In this document: positions 25,160 through 35,257 of the stretch, piece by piece | Layout of the letters: the number at the start of each line of letters is the position of its first letter | Position numbering within the stretch: the first letter of the stretch is position 1 | NCBI RefSeq assembly: GCF_023952475.1 | Contig: NZ_JALHRX010000004.1 | Coordinates: 186,001-250,000, forward strand | Source: Cupriavidus sp. WGlv3 | Lineage (GTDB): Bacteria; Pseudomonadota; Gammaproteobacteria; Burkholderiales; Burkholderiaceae | DNA length: 64,000 nucleotides | Direction of reading: 5' to 3' | Made by a program: the position numbers and the translations under genes | Notes under the pieces: generated by a model | What the model saw: only the letters and a program-made list of their open reading frames with translations | What the model was told of the DNA's origin: nothing | Databases searched by the model: none

Positions 25160-26584
25160 ATGCCGACCCTGACTCATATTGCCTGGTTGCGGCGCGCCCT
25201 GGCCGCGCTGCTTGGCATGGCCGCGCTCCAGGGCAGCGCAGGCGCTGCACCGCACGGCCTGGCCGAGGCACAGGAGATTGCCATCGAGGCCTATCTCTAT
25301 GCTTATCCGATGGTGCTGATGGAAGTGACGCGACGGGTCTCGACCAACGTCGCGGCGCCGGATCCCCGGGGCGGCATCCGCGCGCCCATGAACCAGTTCG
25401 CGCATGTGCCCGCCTTCCCGGACGACAAGTTCGACGCCGTGGTGCGCCCGAATGCGGACACGCTCTACTCGTCGCTCTGGTATGACGTCTCTCGCGAGCC
25501 GCTCATCATTTCCGTGCCGGACTCCGGTGGCCGTTACTATCTGCTGCCGATCCTGGACATGTGGACGGATGTCTTTACCTCTCCCGGCTCACGCACCACC
25601 GGTAACGGCCCGCGGCAGTTTGCCATTGTCGGCCCGCGCTGGCAGGGCAAACTGCCCGCTGGCATGCCGGCCTATATCTCGCCGACGGCCGTAGGCTGGA
25701 TGATCGGCCGAACGCAGACCAATGGCAGCGCCGACTACGCCGCCGTGCACAAATTCCAGGCCGGCCTCCATGCCAGGCCGCTCAGTGCCTGGGGCCGGCG
25801 CGGCTATGAGCCACCGAAGGCCAGGACGAACCCGCGGCAGGACATGAGCGCACCGGTGGAACAGGTGGCGAGGATGGACGCCGCGCGCTACTTCGGCATG
25901 TTCGCCGAGCTGATGAAGCGCAACCCGCCGCACGCGAACGACTATCCCATTCTCGATCGCATGGCGGGGCTGGGATTGGTGCCAGGACAGGACTTCGATA
26001 TGAACCGTCTGGCCTTGGACGTGCAAGCGGCGCTTCAGGCCGCTCCGGCGCAGGCACGCCAGCAAATGACGCAGGCGCTGCCGCGCTCCGGTGCCGTCAG
26101 CAACGGCTGGAGGATGATCGGCAATCCGATTGGCACCTACGGTACCGACTATCTGCGCCGTGCGGTGATCGCCTTTGCCGGCCTCGGAGCCAACACCGTC
26201 GAAGACGCCGTTTACCCGCTCGCGATGACGGACGCCGATGGCAAGCCCCTGGACAGTGCGGAAAGGTACGTGATCCACTTTGACAAGGCGCAGTTGCCGC
26301 CCGCGCGCAGCTTCTGGTCCCTGACGATGTACACCCATCGCCAGTTATTTGCCGCCAATCCGATCCACCGCTTCGCCATCGGCGATCGAGACCCGCTCAA
26401 GTACAACGCCGATGGCTCGCTGGACCTGCTGATCCAGCGCGACCCGCCCAAGGGCGCCGAGTCCAACTGGTTGCCCACGCCGGCAACGGGCAATTTTTCC
26501 ATGAACCTGCGCCTCTACCTGCCCGGCCCCACGGCGCTGGATGGCACATGGAAGCCGCCGGTGATCCGGCGCGTCGCTGATTAG
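25160..26584 (+). CDS. Secreted DUF1254/DUF1214 protein
   Basis: This 474-aa protein has an N-terminal signal peptide cleaved near AGAA-PH. DUF1254 follows (YAYPMVLMEVTRR and RPNADTLYSSLWYDVSREPLIISVPD, residues ~35-160), then a C-terminal DUF1214 domain (residues ~360-460, with a WSLTMY segment). Such proteins are exported and of unsettled function. It lies between a cupin dioxygenase and a porin in one direction, suggesting a periplasmic role with the same substrate. Confidence 0.88.
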   Translation: MPTLTHIAWLRRALAALLGMAALQGSAGAAPHGLAEAQEIAIEAYLYAYPMVLMEVTRRVSTNVAAPDPRGGIRAPMNQFAHVPAFPDDKFDAVVRPNADTLYSSLWYDVSREPLIISVPDSGGRYYLLPILDMWTDVFTSPGSRTTGNGPRQFAIVGPRWQGKLPAGMPAYISPTAVGWMIGRTQTNGSADYAAVHKFQAGLHARPLSAWGRRGYEPPKARTNPRQDMSAPVEQVARMDAARYFGMFAELMKRNPPHANDYPILDRMAGLGLVPGQDFDMNRLALDVQAALQAAPAQARQQMTQALPRSGAVSNGWRMIGNPIGTYGTDYLRRAVIAFAGLGANTVEDAVYPLAMTDADGKPLDSAERYVIHFDKAQLPPARSFWSLTMYTHRQLFAANPIHRFAIGDRDPLKYNADGSLDLLIQRDPPKGAESNWLPTPATGNFSMNLRLYLPGPTALDGTWKPPVIRRVAD

Positions 26585-26686
26585 GTCCCGAATCCTCGCA
26601 ACACGGCCGCCACGGGAACGATTCGCAAGACCCGCTTGCGCGATCCGGAACAGCCGGCCCTTATCAAACAAATTGAGGAGACTTCC

Positions 26687-27886
26687 ATGAAGGACTTTGC
26701 CAGGCGCAAAGGGCGACAGCTCGTGCTGGCTACTGCCGGCGCCTTGGTATCCGGCAATTCCAACGCGCAATCCGGCGTCACCCTGTATGGGGTCGCGGAC
26801 ATGAATGTGGAATTCGTCAACCATCTGGGCGCAGTGCCGACGGCGGCCAACGGGTTCGACCCGGGGCCGGCGCAGCACGCTTATCGGATGAATTCGGGCG
26901 GCGTATCCGGATCGCGCTGGGGCTTGCGCGGGGCGGAGGCAATCGGTGGCGGCATGAAGGCGATGTTCGTGCTGGAGAGCGGCTTTAACCTCGACACCGG
27001 CACCACGCAGCAGAACCGGTTCTTCGGGCGGCAGGCCTATGTCGGGTTACAGGGCCAGTACGGGCAACTTTCGCTTGGCCGCCAATATACTGCCTTGTTC
27101 GAGGCCATGGCCAATTTCGTGCCGGCATCCTATTCGACCCAGTATGAGCCCGTCGTGGCGATGGCTGGCCCAAATTTCCGCGAGGACAACACCGTCAAGT
27201 ACAGCGCGGCATTCGGGCCGGTGGCCATGCTGGCGCACTGGTCGTTCGGCACGGGCGTCGCCTTGCCGCCCACCGTCGGCGCGCCGATCATCCTCGGCGG
27301 CAATGGCGAAGTGCCCGGCAGCTTCCGGCGCGACACCGCCTATGGCGTCGGCTTTGTCTACAACACGGGCGCGTTCAGTTCGGCGATTGCCTATGACCAG
27401 TTCAATCCCACCATCGCGCCCGCAGCGGCACCTGGCAATGCCGGCAACGGCACCATCAGGAAGGTCGCCGTCGCCGCCAGCTACACGGTGGGACCGGCGA
27501 AAATCATGGCGGGCTACCGCTGGGGAGAGAACAAGAACCAGAACGGGGCCGTGTTCTTTCGCGACGACTTCTACTGGATCGGCGGCAACTACCAGGTGAC
27601 GCCGTCCATAATGTTGACGCTGGAGTACAACTACGACAACGTCAGAAATCAGTTTGGCAATGCCACCGCTGCCAATCCCTGGCAAATTTCCTTGCTCGCG
27701 AACTATGCGTTATCCAAACGGACGGATCTCTATCTGACCACGGCTTATGCCAGGCACGCAGGTGTCGGGATGGAGTCGGCCGGATTCTTCTTTGCAAGCA
27801 GCCTTTCACTGGGGAACAGCTACGCCCTTGCCAATGGCCAAAGCGCGATGGTCGGCGCCGCGGTGGGGCTCCGGCACAAATTCTAG
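26687..27886 (+). CDS. Gram-negative trimeric porin
   Basis: This 399-aa protein begins at the ATG at 26687 after GAGGAGA. A signal peptide ends at NAQ, followed by the diagnostic SGVTLYGVADMNVEF start. It ends in a terminal strand finishing in Phe (AAVGLRHKF). It has the alternating aromatic beta-barrel pattern and the PF13609 (porin_4) features of betaproteobacterial porins. It probably brings the substrate of the cupin operon across the outer membrane. Confidence 0.93.
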   Translation: MKDFARRKGRQLVLATAGALVSGNSNAQSGVTLYGVADMNVEFVNHLGAVPTAANGFDPGPAQHAYRMNSGGVSGSRWGLRGAEAIGGGMKAMFVLESGFNLDTGTTQQNRFFGRQAYVGLQGQYGQLSLGRQYTALFEAMANFVPASYSTQYEPVVAMAGPNFREDNTVKYSAAFGPVAMLAHWSFGTGVALPPTVGAPIILGGNGEVPGSFRRDTAYGVGFVYNTGAFSSAIAYDQFNPTIAPAAAPGNAGNGTIRKVAVAASYTVGPAKIMAGYRWGENKNQNGAVFFRDDFYWIGGNYQVTPSIMLTLEYNYDNVRNQFGNATAANPWQISLLANYALSKRTDLYLTTAYARHAGVGMESAGFFFASSLSLGNSYALANGQSAMVGAAVGLRHKF

Positions 27887-27946
27887 GAGAGACCCTGTCA
27901 CAGGTCTGGCGTGCGGCGCCGGGCCTGGTACTCCCGCCACCAATGG

Positions 27947-28555
27947 TCACCCAATCCCCTCATCCTCCAACGCCTTCTTTACCGCCGGCCGCTCCCCAAC
28001 CCTCTGCCGATACTCTTGCAACGCAGGCCAGCGCTCAAGCGACAACTTGAAATGCTCCGGCCATCTCAGGATGGTGAACAGGTAGGCATCCGCGACACTG
28101 AACTCCCCCATCAGGTAATCCTTGTCCGCAAGCTGCGGAGCCAGCCAGTCGAACCGCTGTGACAGGCGCGCCCACGTCGCCTCTTTCTGCTCCTGCGGCG
28201 TGCCGGGTTTCCAGAACGGCCCAAAGCCCTTGTGCAGTTCGGACGAGATGAAGTTCAGCCATTCCTGCAAGCGATAGCGCTCCAGCGTATTGCACGCCGG
28301 AGCAAGGCCTTTTTCAGGGGCCTGGTCGGCGATGTACTGGACCACCACGGCCGCCTCGGTTAGCCGGTCGCCTTTCTCGAGCTCCAGCGTTGGCACATAG
28401 CCCTTGGCATTGATGGTCTTGTAGTCGGTGCCGCTCTCGGTTTTGTGCGGCTCGGCGCGCAAGTCGACGCGCTCGGTGGAGAAGGGAAGGCCGGTCTCTA
28501 TGAGGATGATATGTGGCGCCAGGGAACATGCGCCGGGAGCGTAGTACAGCTTCAT
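27947..28555 (-). CDS. Glutathione S-transferase, beta-class-like
   Basis: This 202-aa protein has the thioredoxin-like GST N-domain (MKLYYAPGACSLAPHIILIE, with Cys10 as the beta-class catalytic residue), the GYVPTLEL cis-proline loop and a helical C-domain (FSVADAYLFTILRW). It conjugates or transfers glutathione to electrophiles in the cytoplasm. It converges with the porin gene and stands alone. Confidence 0.93.
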   Translation of the reverse strand: MKLYYAPGACSLAPHIILIETGLPFSTERVDLRAEPHKTESGTDYKTINAKGYVPTLELEKGDRLTEAAVVVQYIADQAPEKGLAPACNTLERYRLQEWLNFISSELHKGFGPFWKPGTPQEQKEATWARLSQRFDWLAPQLADKDYLMGEFSVADAYLFTILRWPEHFKLSLERWPALQEYRQRVGERPAVKKALEDEGIG

Positions 28556-28880
28556 GATGGGTGTCTCCTTGGTAATGTGCGCCAGCTTGAGGACGTCAGG
28601 TGGGATTTAGCAATCGACATGCCCAAGTCATATCTGTCCGCCTGGTTGCCGCAGCCCGTGGCACGCCATCCCGACGGCGCGGCGTGTCCGCTGGCCTGCC
28701 CACGGGTGGCTACGCGCGCCGGAATGGATTGCAAGGCGCGTAGCAGAAATTGCCAGGCGTGCGCTCCCGGCCTCCGTTCCCTGAGCCGGCGCAGGGCCGA
28801 GCCGTTGGGAATGTTCCTTGCAGCGGCGGTACTCCGACTGACCTCGCCGGAGGTGGCTCCGGCTTCATGTGGAGGACACC
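28556..28880. other. Non-coding gap with divergent promoters
   Basis: This 325-base interval separates the GST start from the alcohol dehydrogenase start. I see no gene and no strong repeat. Both promoters should lie here. Confidence 0.4.
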
Positions 28881-30098
28881 ATGAAAGCGGTTGTATTTCA
28901 CGGCATCGGTGACATCCGGCTGGATGACGTGCCGGAGCCGGTGATCGAGCAGGACACCGACGCCATCGTGCGCCTGACCGCCAGTGCCATTTGCGGCACC
29001 GACCTGCACTTTGTGCGCGGCACCGTGGAAGGGCTGGCGCCGGGCACGGTGCTGGGCCACGAAGGCGTGGGCGTGGTCGAGGCCCTCGGCGACGGCGTGC
29101 GCAACCTCAGCGTGGGCGACCGGGTCGTGATCCCGTCCACCATCGCCTGCGGCTATTGCTCGTACTGCCGCGCCGGCTACTACGCCCAGTGCGACAACGC
29201 CAACCCGCACGGCAAGCAGGCCGGCACCGCCTTCTATGGCGGGCCCGAGCAGACCGGCCCGTTCCAGGGGCTGCAGGCCGAGAAGGCACGGGTGCCGTTC
29301 GCCCACGTCAACCTGGTCAAGCTGCCGGACAACATCAGCGACGAGCAGGCGATCATGCTCTCCGACATCTTCCCGACGGGCTATTTCGGCGCTGACCTCG
29401 CCAGCATCCATCCCGGCCACACGGTGGCGGTGTTCGGCTGCGGCCCGGTGGGGCAGTTCGTGATCGCGTCGGCGAAGCTGATGGGCGCTGGCCGCATCTT
29501 CGCCGTGGACGCGGTGGCGGACCGGCTCGACATGGCGCGCGCGCAAGGCGCCGAGGTGGTGAACTTCGATGCCGAAGATCCCGTGCAGACCATCGTGGAA
29601 CTGACCGGTGGCATCGGCGTGGACCGGGCCATCGATGCGGTCGGCGTCGATGCCATGCACGCGCACCAGGGTCCGGCGGCGCAGGATCCGTCCATTCCGG
29701 AAAGCGAGCAGGAGGCCGCCCGCCTCGCGCCACACGCCCATCCCACGGAGCAGGGCAACTGGGTCCCGGGCGACGCGCCGGCGCAGGCGCTGGACTGGGC
29801 CATCCGCGCGCTGGCCAAGGCCGGCACGCTGTCGATCATCGGCGTGTATCCGCCCACCGACCGCAGTTTCCCGATCGGCGCGGCGATGAACAAGAACCTG
29901 ACGGTGCGCATGGGCAACTGCAACCACCGCGCCTATATCCCCCGGCTGGTCGAACTGGTGCGCACCGGTGCGGTCGACCCGGCCGCCATCCTGACGCGGC
30001 GCGAGCCGATGACCTCGGCGATCGAGGCCTACCAGGCCTTCGACCAGCGCCAGCCTGGCTGGATCAAGGTCGAACTGCAGCCCGGGTCGGTCCACTAA
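28881..30098 (+). CDS. Zinc-dependent alcohol dehydrogenase, formaldehyde-dehydrogenase-like
   Basis: This 405-aa MDR-family protein starts at the ATG at 28881 after GGAGGA. It has the catalytic-zinc Cys/Asp/His in CGTDLH, GHEGVG, the four structural-zinc cysteines in CGYCSYCRAGYYAQC and the NAD-binding GCGPVG. A long insertion at about residues 255-295 and the general sequence resemble the glutathione-independent formaldehyde dehydrogenase group. It oxidises an alcohol or aldehyde with NAD. It has no operon partner and ends at a strong hairpin. Confidence 0.9.
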   Translation: MKAVVFHGIGDIRLDDVPEPVIEQDTDAIVRLTASAICGTDLHFVRGTVEGLAPGTVLGHEGVGVVEALGDGVRNLSVGDRVVIPSTIACGYCSYCRAGYYAQCDNANPHGKQAGTAFYGGPEQTGPFQGLQAEKARVPFAHVNLVKLPDNISDEQAIMLSDIFPTGYFGADLASIHPGHTVAVFGCGPVGQFVIASAKLMGAGRIFAVDAVADRLDMARAQGAEVVNFDAEDPVQTIVELTGGIGVDRAIDAVGVDAMHAHQGPAAQDPSIPESEQEAARLAPHAHPTEQGNWVPGDAPAQALDWAIRALAKAGTLSIIGVYPPTDRSFPIGAAMNKNLTVRMGNCNHRAYIPRLVELVRTGAVDPAAILTRREPMTSAIEAYQAFDQRQPGWIKVELQPGSVH

Positions 30099-30115
30099 GG
30101 CCGTTCAGCTGACCA

Positions 30116-30145
30116 CCGTCGTTCCCGCCCGCGCGGGAATGACGG
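30116..30145. terminator. Hairpin between convergent genes, repeat-like
   Basis: CCGTCGTTCCCGC (30116-30128) and GCGGGAATGACGG (30133-30145) are 13-bp arms with a single G-T position around a 4-base loop. It lies between the dehydrogenase and the cusF gene, which converge. The TTCCCGC/GCGGGAAT core resembles dispersed intergenic repeats of betaproteobacteria (compare the Neisseria dRS3 element). It could act as a bidirectional terminator. Confidence 0.55.
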
Positions 30146-30186
30146 TTGTGTCTGATACCGCTAACTGAACAACATTGCGAAGGCGC

Positions 30187-30549
30187 CTACTTGCGCTGCA
30201 TGTCGATGACGGTCGGCTTGCCGTCGACCGTATCGAACGTGACGGCAACCGCGTCGCCTTCCTTGAAGTTCTTCAGCGAGGCGCGGTCCTTGACCGGGAA
30301 CGCCATGGTCATGGCGGACATGCCGAGGTTCTCGATGGGGCCGTGCTTGAGCGTCACCTTGCCGGCCGACGCATCGATCTTCCTGATCTCGGCTGGCACA
30401 GGCTGGGAGGCGTGCTTTGACGCGGCGGGTGCCTGGCTGTCCATGCCGTGCATATTGTGGCCGTCCTTGGATCCCGCTGCGAATGCGGTGGAGGCGGTCG
30501 AGGCGGCGACGATGGTGAGCGCGAGTGCGAGAGTCTTGCCGGGGTTCAT
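30187..30549 (-). CDS. cusF: Periplasmic copper/silver chaperone, CusF family
   Basis: This 120-aa protein has a signal peptide (to AFA) and a CusF beta-barrel. E. coli CusF binds Cu(I)/Ag(I) with His36, Met47, Met49 and stacking Trp44. Here the equivalent segment is [16 protein letters not shown], so the His and both Met are present but the Trp position is Met. The ATG overlaps the cusA stop (ATGA), giving tight coupling. It would pass metal to the CusCBA pump. Confidence 0.9.
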   Translation of the reverse strand: MNPGKTLALALTIVAASTASTAFAAGSKDGHNMHGMDSQAPAASKHASQPVPAEIRKIDASAGKVTLKHGPIENLGMSAMTMAFPVKDRASLKNFKEGDAVAVTFDTVDGKPTVIDMQRK

Positions 30550-33500
30550 TGCGATTCGTCCTGAAGTGAAGGGTGGGTAGGGACAGGGGGAACTCGGGTC
30601 GGCCGTCGGCGCATCAGCCAATACACCGCCGGCACGACGAACAAGGACAGCAATGGGGCAGTCACCATGCCGCCGACCATCGGTGCGGCAATGCGCTGCA
30701 TCACTTCCGAGCCCGTGCCATGCGACCACATGATGGGGATCAGGCCGCCGAGGATTACCGCGACCGTCATGGCCTTGGGGCGCACGCGCTGCACCGCCCC
30801 TTCCTGGATCGCGTCGAGAAGTGCCGACTGCGTGGTTTCGCCACGGCTTTCGCGTTGGCTCCAGGCTTGTTTCAGATAGAGCAGCATGATGACACCGAAC
30901 TCCGCCGCCACGCCGGCCAGCGCAATGAAGCCGACGACGCCAGCCACGGAGAGGTTGTAGCCCAGCAGATAAAGCAGCCAGAAGCCACCAATCAGGGAGA
31001 GTGGCAACGTGCCCATGATCAGCAGCGCCTCATCGAGGCGGCCGAAAATCAGATAGAGCAGCACGAAGATGATCAGCAGCGTGAACGGCACCACCAGCTT
31101 GAGCCTGGCCGTTGCCCGTTCCAGGTACTCGAATTGTCCTGACCAGCTCAGCGAATACCCCGCGGTCATCGGCACCGCCTTTGCCACCACGGCCTGCATC
31201 TCGCGCACGGCTGAACGGAGATCCCGTCCGCGAATGTCGACATAGATCCAGCCGGACAAGCGCGCATTCTCGCTGCGCAACATCGGCGGGCCTTGCACGA
31301 CCTCGATGCGCGCCACGTCCGCAAGCGTGATCTGCAGACCCTTGTCCGTGACGATGGGCAGGGCACGCAATTGCTTGATGGAGTCACGATAGTCGCGCGG
31401 ATAGCGAACGTTGATCGGGAAGCGCGCCAGTCCGTCGACCACTTCACCGACATTCTCGCCCCCGATCGCGGATGACACGATACTCTGCACGTCCTCGATG
31501 TTGAGACCGTACCGGCCAGCGGCGCCACGGTCGATATCCACATCGATATAGCGGCCGCCGGTGAGACGTTCGGCCAGCGCCGAGGTAACCCCGGGTACCG
31601 TCCTGACCGACTCTTCTATCCTTGTGGCGAGCCGGTCGATCTCTTTCAGGTCCGTGCCGGCCACCTTGATGCCGACCGGGCTCTTGATCCCCGTGGCGAG
31701 CATGTCGATGCGGTTGCGTATCGGTGGCACCCAGACGTTTGACAAGCCCGGCACCCTGACCACGCGATCCAGTTCCTCCACCAGCTTGTCGGTCGTCATG
31801 CCCGCGCGCCACTGGTCGCGCGGCTTGAACTGGATGGTGGTTTCGAACATCTCGATGGGCGCCGGGTCGGTGGCGGTATCGGCGCGACCTGCCTTGCCGA
31901 ATACTGTCGCAACCTCAGGCACGGTCTTGATCAGCCGATCGGTCTGCTGCAATAGCTGCGCCGCCTTGCCGGCGGAGAGACCCGGCAGTGCCGACGGCAT
32001 GTACAGCAGGTCTCCCTCATCGAGCGGCGGCATGAACTCTCCGCCGATGCGCATGATGGGCCAGGCGGTTGCCGCCAGCAGCAGTGCCGCGATCGCAATG
32101 GTGGTCTTGGGGTAGGAGAGCACTCTGGCAAGCAAGGGCTGGTAGCCGCGGATCAGCCAACGGCTGAGCGGATTGGCCTGTTCCGAAGGAATCCTGCCGC
32201 GAATCATGTAGCCCATCAGGACGGGCACCAGCGTGACCGACAGGCCGGCCGCAGCCGCCATGGAATAGGTCTTGGTAAACGCCAGCGGCGAGAACAGCCG
32301 CCCCTCCTGCGCTTCCAGCGTGAACACGGGGATGAATGAGAGCGTGATGATCAGCAGCGAGAAGAACAGCGCCGGGCCCACTTCCGCTGCGGACTCGCCA
32401 GTGACGCGCCAATGCTCCTGTGCGCTCAGTTCTCGTCCGGGGTTGTCGGCATGCCAGCGTTCCAGGTGCTTGTGGGCGTTCTCGATCATCACCACCGCCG
32501 CATCGACCATTGCACCAATGGCGATGGCGATACCGCCAAGCGACATGATGTTGGCGTTCACGCCCTGGTAGCGCATCACCAGGAACGCGGCCAGCACGCC
32601 GAGCGGCAGCGAGACAATGGCCACCAGCGCGGACCGCAAGTGAAACAGGAACACCAGGCACACCAGCGCCACCACGATGAATTCTTCGATGAGCTTGCCC
32701 GTCAGGTTATCCACCGCACGCTCGATCAGCGCTGAGCGATCATAGGTGGTCACCACCTCAACCCCCTTGGGCAAGCTCGTTTGCAAGGAGGCGAGCCTGG
32801 CCTTGACCGCGTCGATGGTCTCCAGCGCATTCTTGCCGGAGCGCATCACGATGACGCCGCCCGCGACCTCGCCCTGGCCGTCGAGTTCCGCGATGCCGCG
32901 CCGCATTTCCGGGCCGAGCTGAATCGTGGCGACGTCTCCCAGCCGTACCGGGATGCCGGCCTCGCTGGTGAGCAGCGGAATCTGGCGGAAGTCATCGAGC
33001 GTCTTCAGGTAGCCGCTGGCGCGCACCATGTATTCGGCTTCGCCCAGCTCCAGCACCGATCCGCCGGTTTCCTGGTTCGCCCCCTTGAGCGCCGCCAGCA
33101 CCTTGCCCTGCGACAGGTTATAGGCCCGCAGCCGGTCCGGCATCAGGACAATCTGGTACTGCCTGACCATGCCGCCGAGCGACGCGACTTCGGCCACATT
33201 GGGCAGCGACTTGAGCTCGAAGCGCAGGAACCAGTCCTGCAATGCGCGCAACTGGCCGAGGTCGTGCTGTCCGGTCCGGTCGACCAGGGCGTACTCGTAG
33301 ATCCAGCCTACGCCGGTCGCGTCCGGGCCAAGGGCCGGCCTGGCAGCGGCGGGCAGCCGGGATTGCACCTGGTTCAGGTATTCCAGCACGCGCGAGCGCG
33401 CCCAGTAGAGATCGGTGCCATCCTCGAACAACACATAGACATAGGAGTCACCGAAGAACGAATAGCCGCGCACGGTCCTGGCGCCAGGCACGGACAGCAT

Positions 33501-33716
33501 CGTCGTGGTCAACGGATAGGTGACCTGGTTTTCGACGATCTGCGGGGCCTGGCCGGGAAACGGCGTGCGGATGATCACCTGCACGTCAGACAGGTCCGGC
33601 AGCGCGTCGAGCGGCGTGCTGCGCGCGGCCCACAAGCCCCACGCGGTCAGCATGACCGTGGCCAGCAGCACCAGGAAGCGGTTGCGGATCGAAGCCAGGA
33701 TCAGCCGGGCGATCAT
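30546..33716 (-). CDS. cusA: Heavy-metal RND efflux transporter, Cu/Ag type
   Basis: This 1056-aa RND pump of the HME family starts [23 protein letters not shown]. It shows the expected two sets of transmembrane helices and large periplasmic loops. [19 protein letters not shown] in helix 4 carries the proton-relay Asp/Glu type residues of the heavy-metal class. The start at 33716 overlaps the cusB stop in ATGA; an in-frame extension of 338 residues upstream is an antiphase shadow of cusB and is rejected. It drives proton-coupled export of Cu(I)/Ag(I). Confidence 0.96.
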   Translation of the reverse strand: MIARLILASIRNRFLVLLATVMLTAWGLWAARSTPLDALPDLSDVQVIIRTPFPGQAPQIVENQVTYPLTTTMLSVPGARTVRGYSFFGDSYVYVLFEDGTDLYWARSRVLEYLNQVQSRLPAAARPALGPDATGVGWIYEYALVDRTGQHDLGQLRALQDWFLRFELKSLPNVAEVASLGGMVRQYQIVLMPDRLRAYNLSQGKVLAALKGANQETGGSVLELGEAEYMVRASGYLKTLDDFRQIPLLTSEAGIPVRLGDVATIQLGPEMRRGIAELDGQGEVAGGVIVMRSGKNALETIDAVKARLASLQTSLPKGVEVVTTYDRSALIERAVDNLTGKLIEEFIVVALVCLVFLFHLRSALVAIVSLPLGVLAAFLVMRYQGVNANIMSLGGIAIAIGAMVDAAVVMIENAHKHLERWHADNPGRELSAQEHWRVTGESAAEVGPALFFSLLIITLSFIPVFTLEAQEGRLFSPLAFTKTYSMAAAAGLSVTLVPVLMGYMIRGRIPSEQANPLSRWLIRGYQPLLARVLSYPKTTIAIAALLLAATAWPIMRIGGEFMPPLDEGDLLYMPSALPGLSAGKAAQLLQQTDRLIKTVPEVATVFGKAGRADTATDPAPIEMFETTIQFKPRDQWRAGMTTDKLVEELDRVVRVPGLSNVWVPPIRNRIDMLATGIKSPVGIKVAGTDLKEIDRLATRIEESVRTVPGVTSALAERLTGGRYIDVDIDRGAAGRYGLNIEDVQSIVSSAIGGENVGEVVDGLARFPINVRYPRDYRDSIKQLRALPIVTDKGLQITLADVARIEVVQGPPMLRSENARLSGWIYVDIRGRDLRSAVREMQAVVAKAVPMTAGYSLSWSGQFEYLERATARLKLVVPFTLLIIFVLLYLIFGRLDEALLIMGTLPLSLIGGFWLLYLLGYNLSVAGVVGFIALAGVAAEFGVIMLLYLKQAWSQRESRGETTQSALLDAIQEGAVQRVRPKAMTVAVILGGLIPIMWSHGTGSEVMQRIAAPMVGGMVTAPLLSLFVVPAVYWLMRRRPTRVPPVPTHPSLQDESQ

Positions 33717-35257
33717 GGCTTGGCTCCCGGGGCAGAAGCTGCGCGTTCCACCGATGACAACGTCGCCGCACCGTCGCGGTCCAGCTGAAAGCGGAAGCGG
33801 ATACGGTCGCCGGGCTTGAATCCTTGTGGCATGCCGGAAGCGGGTGCGGCAAAGTCCATGGTCATGGCGCCCCAACTGGCCGACGGGATCGGCTCGTGGG
33901 AAATCGTCATGCTGTCCGCGCTGACCGCCTCCACGCGTCCGGTGCCTTCGTGCTCCGGGCCTGCGGCGGCGCCTGCCGGCGCGGCTGGTGCCGCGGTCAT
34001 GCGCTGCGTGGCGCCGCGCAGGCTGGCTTCGGAATCGAGCAGGAACTGGCCGGAGACCACGACCTTCTGTCCGGCTTCGAGGCCCTCGAGCACTTCGGTC
34101 TGTCCGCCGGAAGCTGCGCCAGTCTTGACCTCGACCGGGCTGAACCCGCCCGGACCGGTTTCCACCATGACGATGGTGCGGGTGCCGGTGCGGATCAGCG
34201 ACTCGGTGGGGACTAGCAGCCGATCCGGGCCAGCTGCGGCCTCGAAGCGGGCCGTCACGAACATGCCTGGCATCAGCTGACGGCCCTGGTTCTGTAGTTC
34301 GATCCGCACCCTGACAGTACGGGTGCCGGGGTTGATGTCCGGCAGGATGGCGTCGACCTTGCCGGTCAGCGCCTGTCCCGGCAGCGCGGCCGCGACCGCC
34401 GACACCGCCTGTCCCGGCCGTAGCCGTGAAACATGGGTCTCCGGCACTTCGGCCAGCACCCATACTGTTGCCAGGCCGGCAAGGCGAAACAGCGTGGTGC
34501 CGGGAGAGACCGTCATGCCGTCGCGCGCGCCGATCTCGGTGACGATCCCGTCCACCGGACTGGTGATGGCAAGCCGCGGCTGCAGTCTGCCGGTGTCCTG
34601 CACCAGGCGGATGTGTTGCTCGGTCATGCCGGCCTGCCGCATGCGGGCAATCGCGGCCTCGCGCAAATCGCCGTGCAGGCTTGTGCCCATGCGCGTCACC
34701 GCCAGGTATTCCTCTTGCGCGGTGACCCATTCCGGCGAGTAGATCTGCGCCAGTGGCTGGCCTTTGCGAACCGGATCCAGCGTCGTCCGGGCATACGCGT
34801 GTTCGACGAACCCGCTGGTACGGGCCTGCAGCACTTCGATGCCGCGCTCGTTGATCGCGACATTGCCCGGCACTTCGAGGGCGGAGTCCAGCCGGCCCGT
34901 CTTGACTTCTGCCGTGCGAACGCCAAGGTTCTGGGTCACCCGGCTGTCAACGGTGACGGTCGCGCCGCCACCCGCTTCCTCGTACACGGGCGACAACGGC
35001 ATATCCATGAAGGGCGACTTGCCGGGCTTGTCGAAGCGCTGGCCCGGCACCATCGGATCATGCCAGTAGAGGATGCGCTTGCCCGTGCCCGGATCGATAT
35101 CGCCGGCCTTCAGGTTCGCCCCGCCGGCGCTGCGGGCCGGCGTGTCGGTCGCAGCGATCTGCCGGCGTCCCTGTTGATGGCCGAGATAATAGGCACCGCC
35201 TGCACTCGCCAGCACGAGCAGGACCACCAGGGTCCGTGCCATCGTGGTCTGCTTCAT
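33713..35257 (-). CDS. cusB: Efflux periplasmic adaptor with fused CusF domain (CusB/SilB type)
   Basis: This 514-aa membrane-fusion protein has an N-terminal anchor. It then has a heavy-metal-binding segment ([13 protein letters not shown], then [10 protein letters not shown]) and the lipoyl/barrel-hairpin core. Its last ~78 residues form a CusF-like domain ([16 protein letters not shown]) that keeps the Trp and both Met. A fused CusF domain is known from SilB-type adaptors in Cupriavidus. The start at 35257 and stop at 33713 overlap the flanking genes by four bases each. It links the pump to the outer-membrane channel. Confidence 0.95.
   Translation of the reverse strand: MKQTTMARTLVVLLVLASAGGAYYLGHQQGRRQIAATDTPARSAGGANLKAGDIDPGTGKRILYWHDPMVPGQRFDKPGKSPFMDMPLSPVYEEAGGGATVTVDSRVTQNLGVRTAEVKTGRLDSALEVPGNVAINERGIEVLQARTSGFVEHAYARTTLDPVRKGQPLAQIYSPEWVTAQEEYLAVTRMGTSLHGDLREAAIARMRQAGMTEQHIRLVQDTGRLQPRLAITSPVDGIVTEIGARDGMTVSPGTTLFRLAGLATVWVLAEVPETHVSRLRPGQAVSAVAAALPGQALTGKVDAILPDINPGTRTVRVRIELQNQGRQLMPGMFVTARFEAAAGPDRLLVPTESLIRTGTRTIVMVETGPGGFSPVEVKTGAASGGQTEVLEGLEAGQKVVVSGQFLLDSEASLRGATQRMTAAPAAPAGAAAGPEHEGTGRVEAVSADSMTISHEPIPSASWGAMTMDFAAPASGMPQGFKPGDRIRFRFQLDRDGAATLSSVERAASAPGAKP

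Noticed and set aside
28710-30095. A 461-codon minus-strand frame opposite the zinc alcohol dehydrogenase
   Set aside because: The plus strand carries all the zinc and NAD motifs; the antisense frame is shadow.
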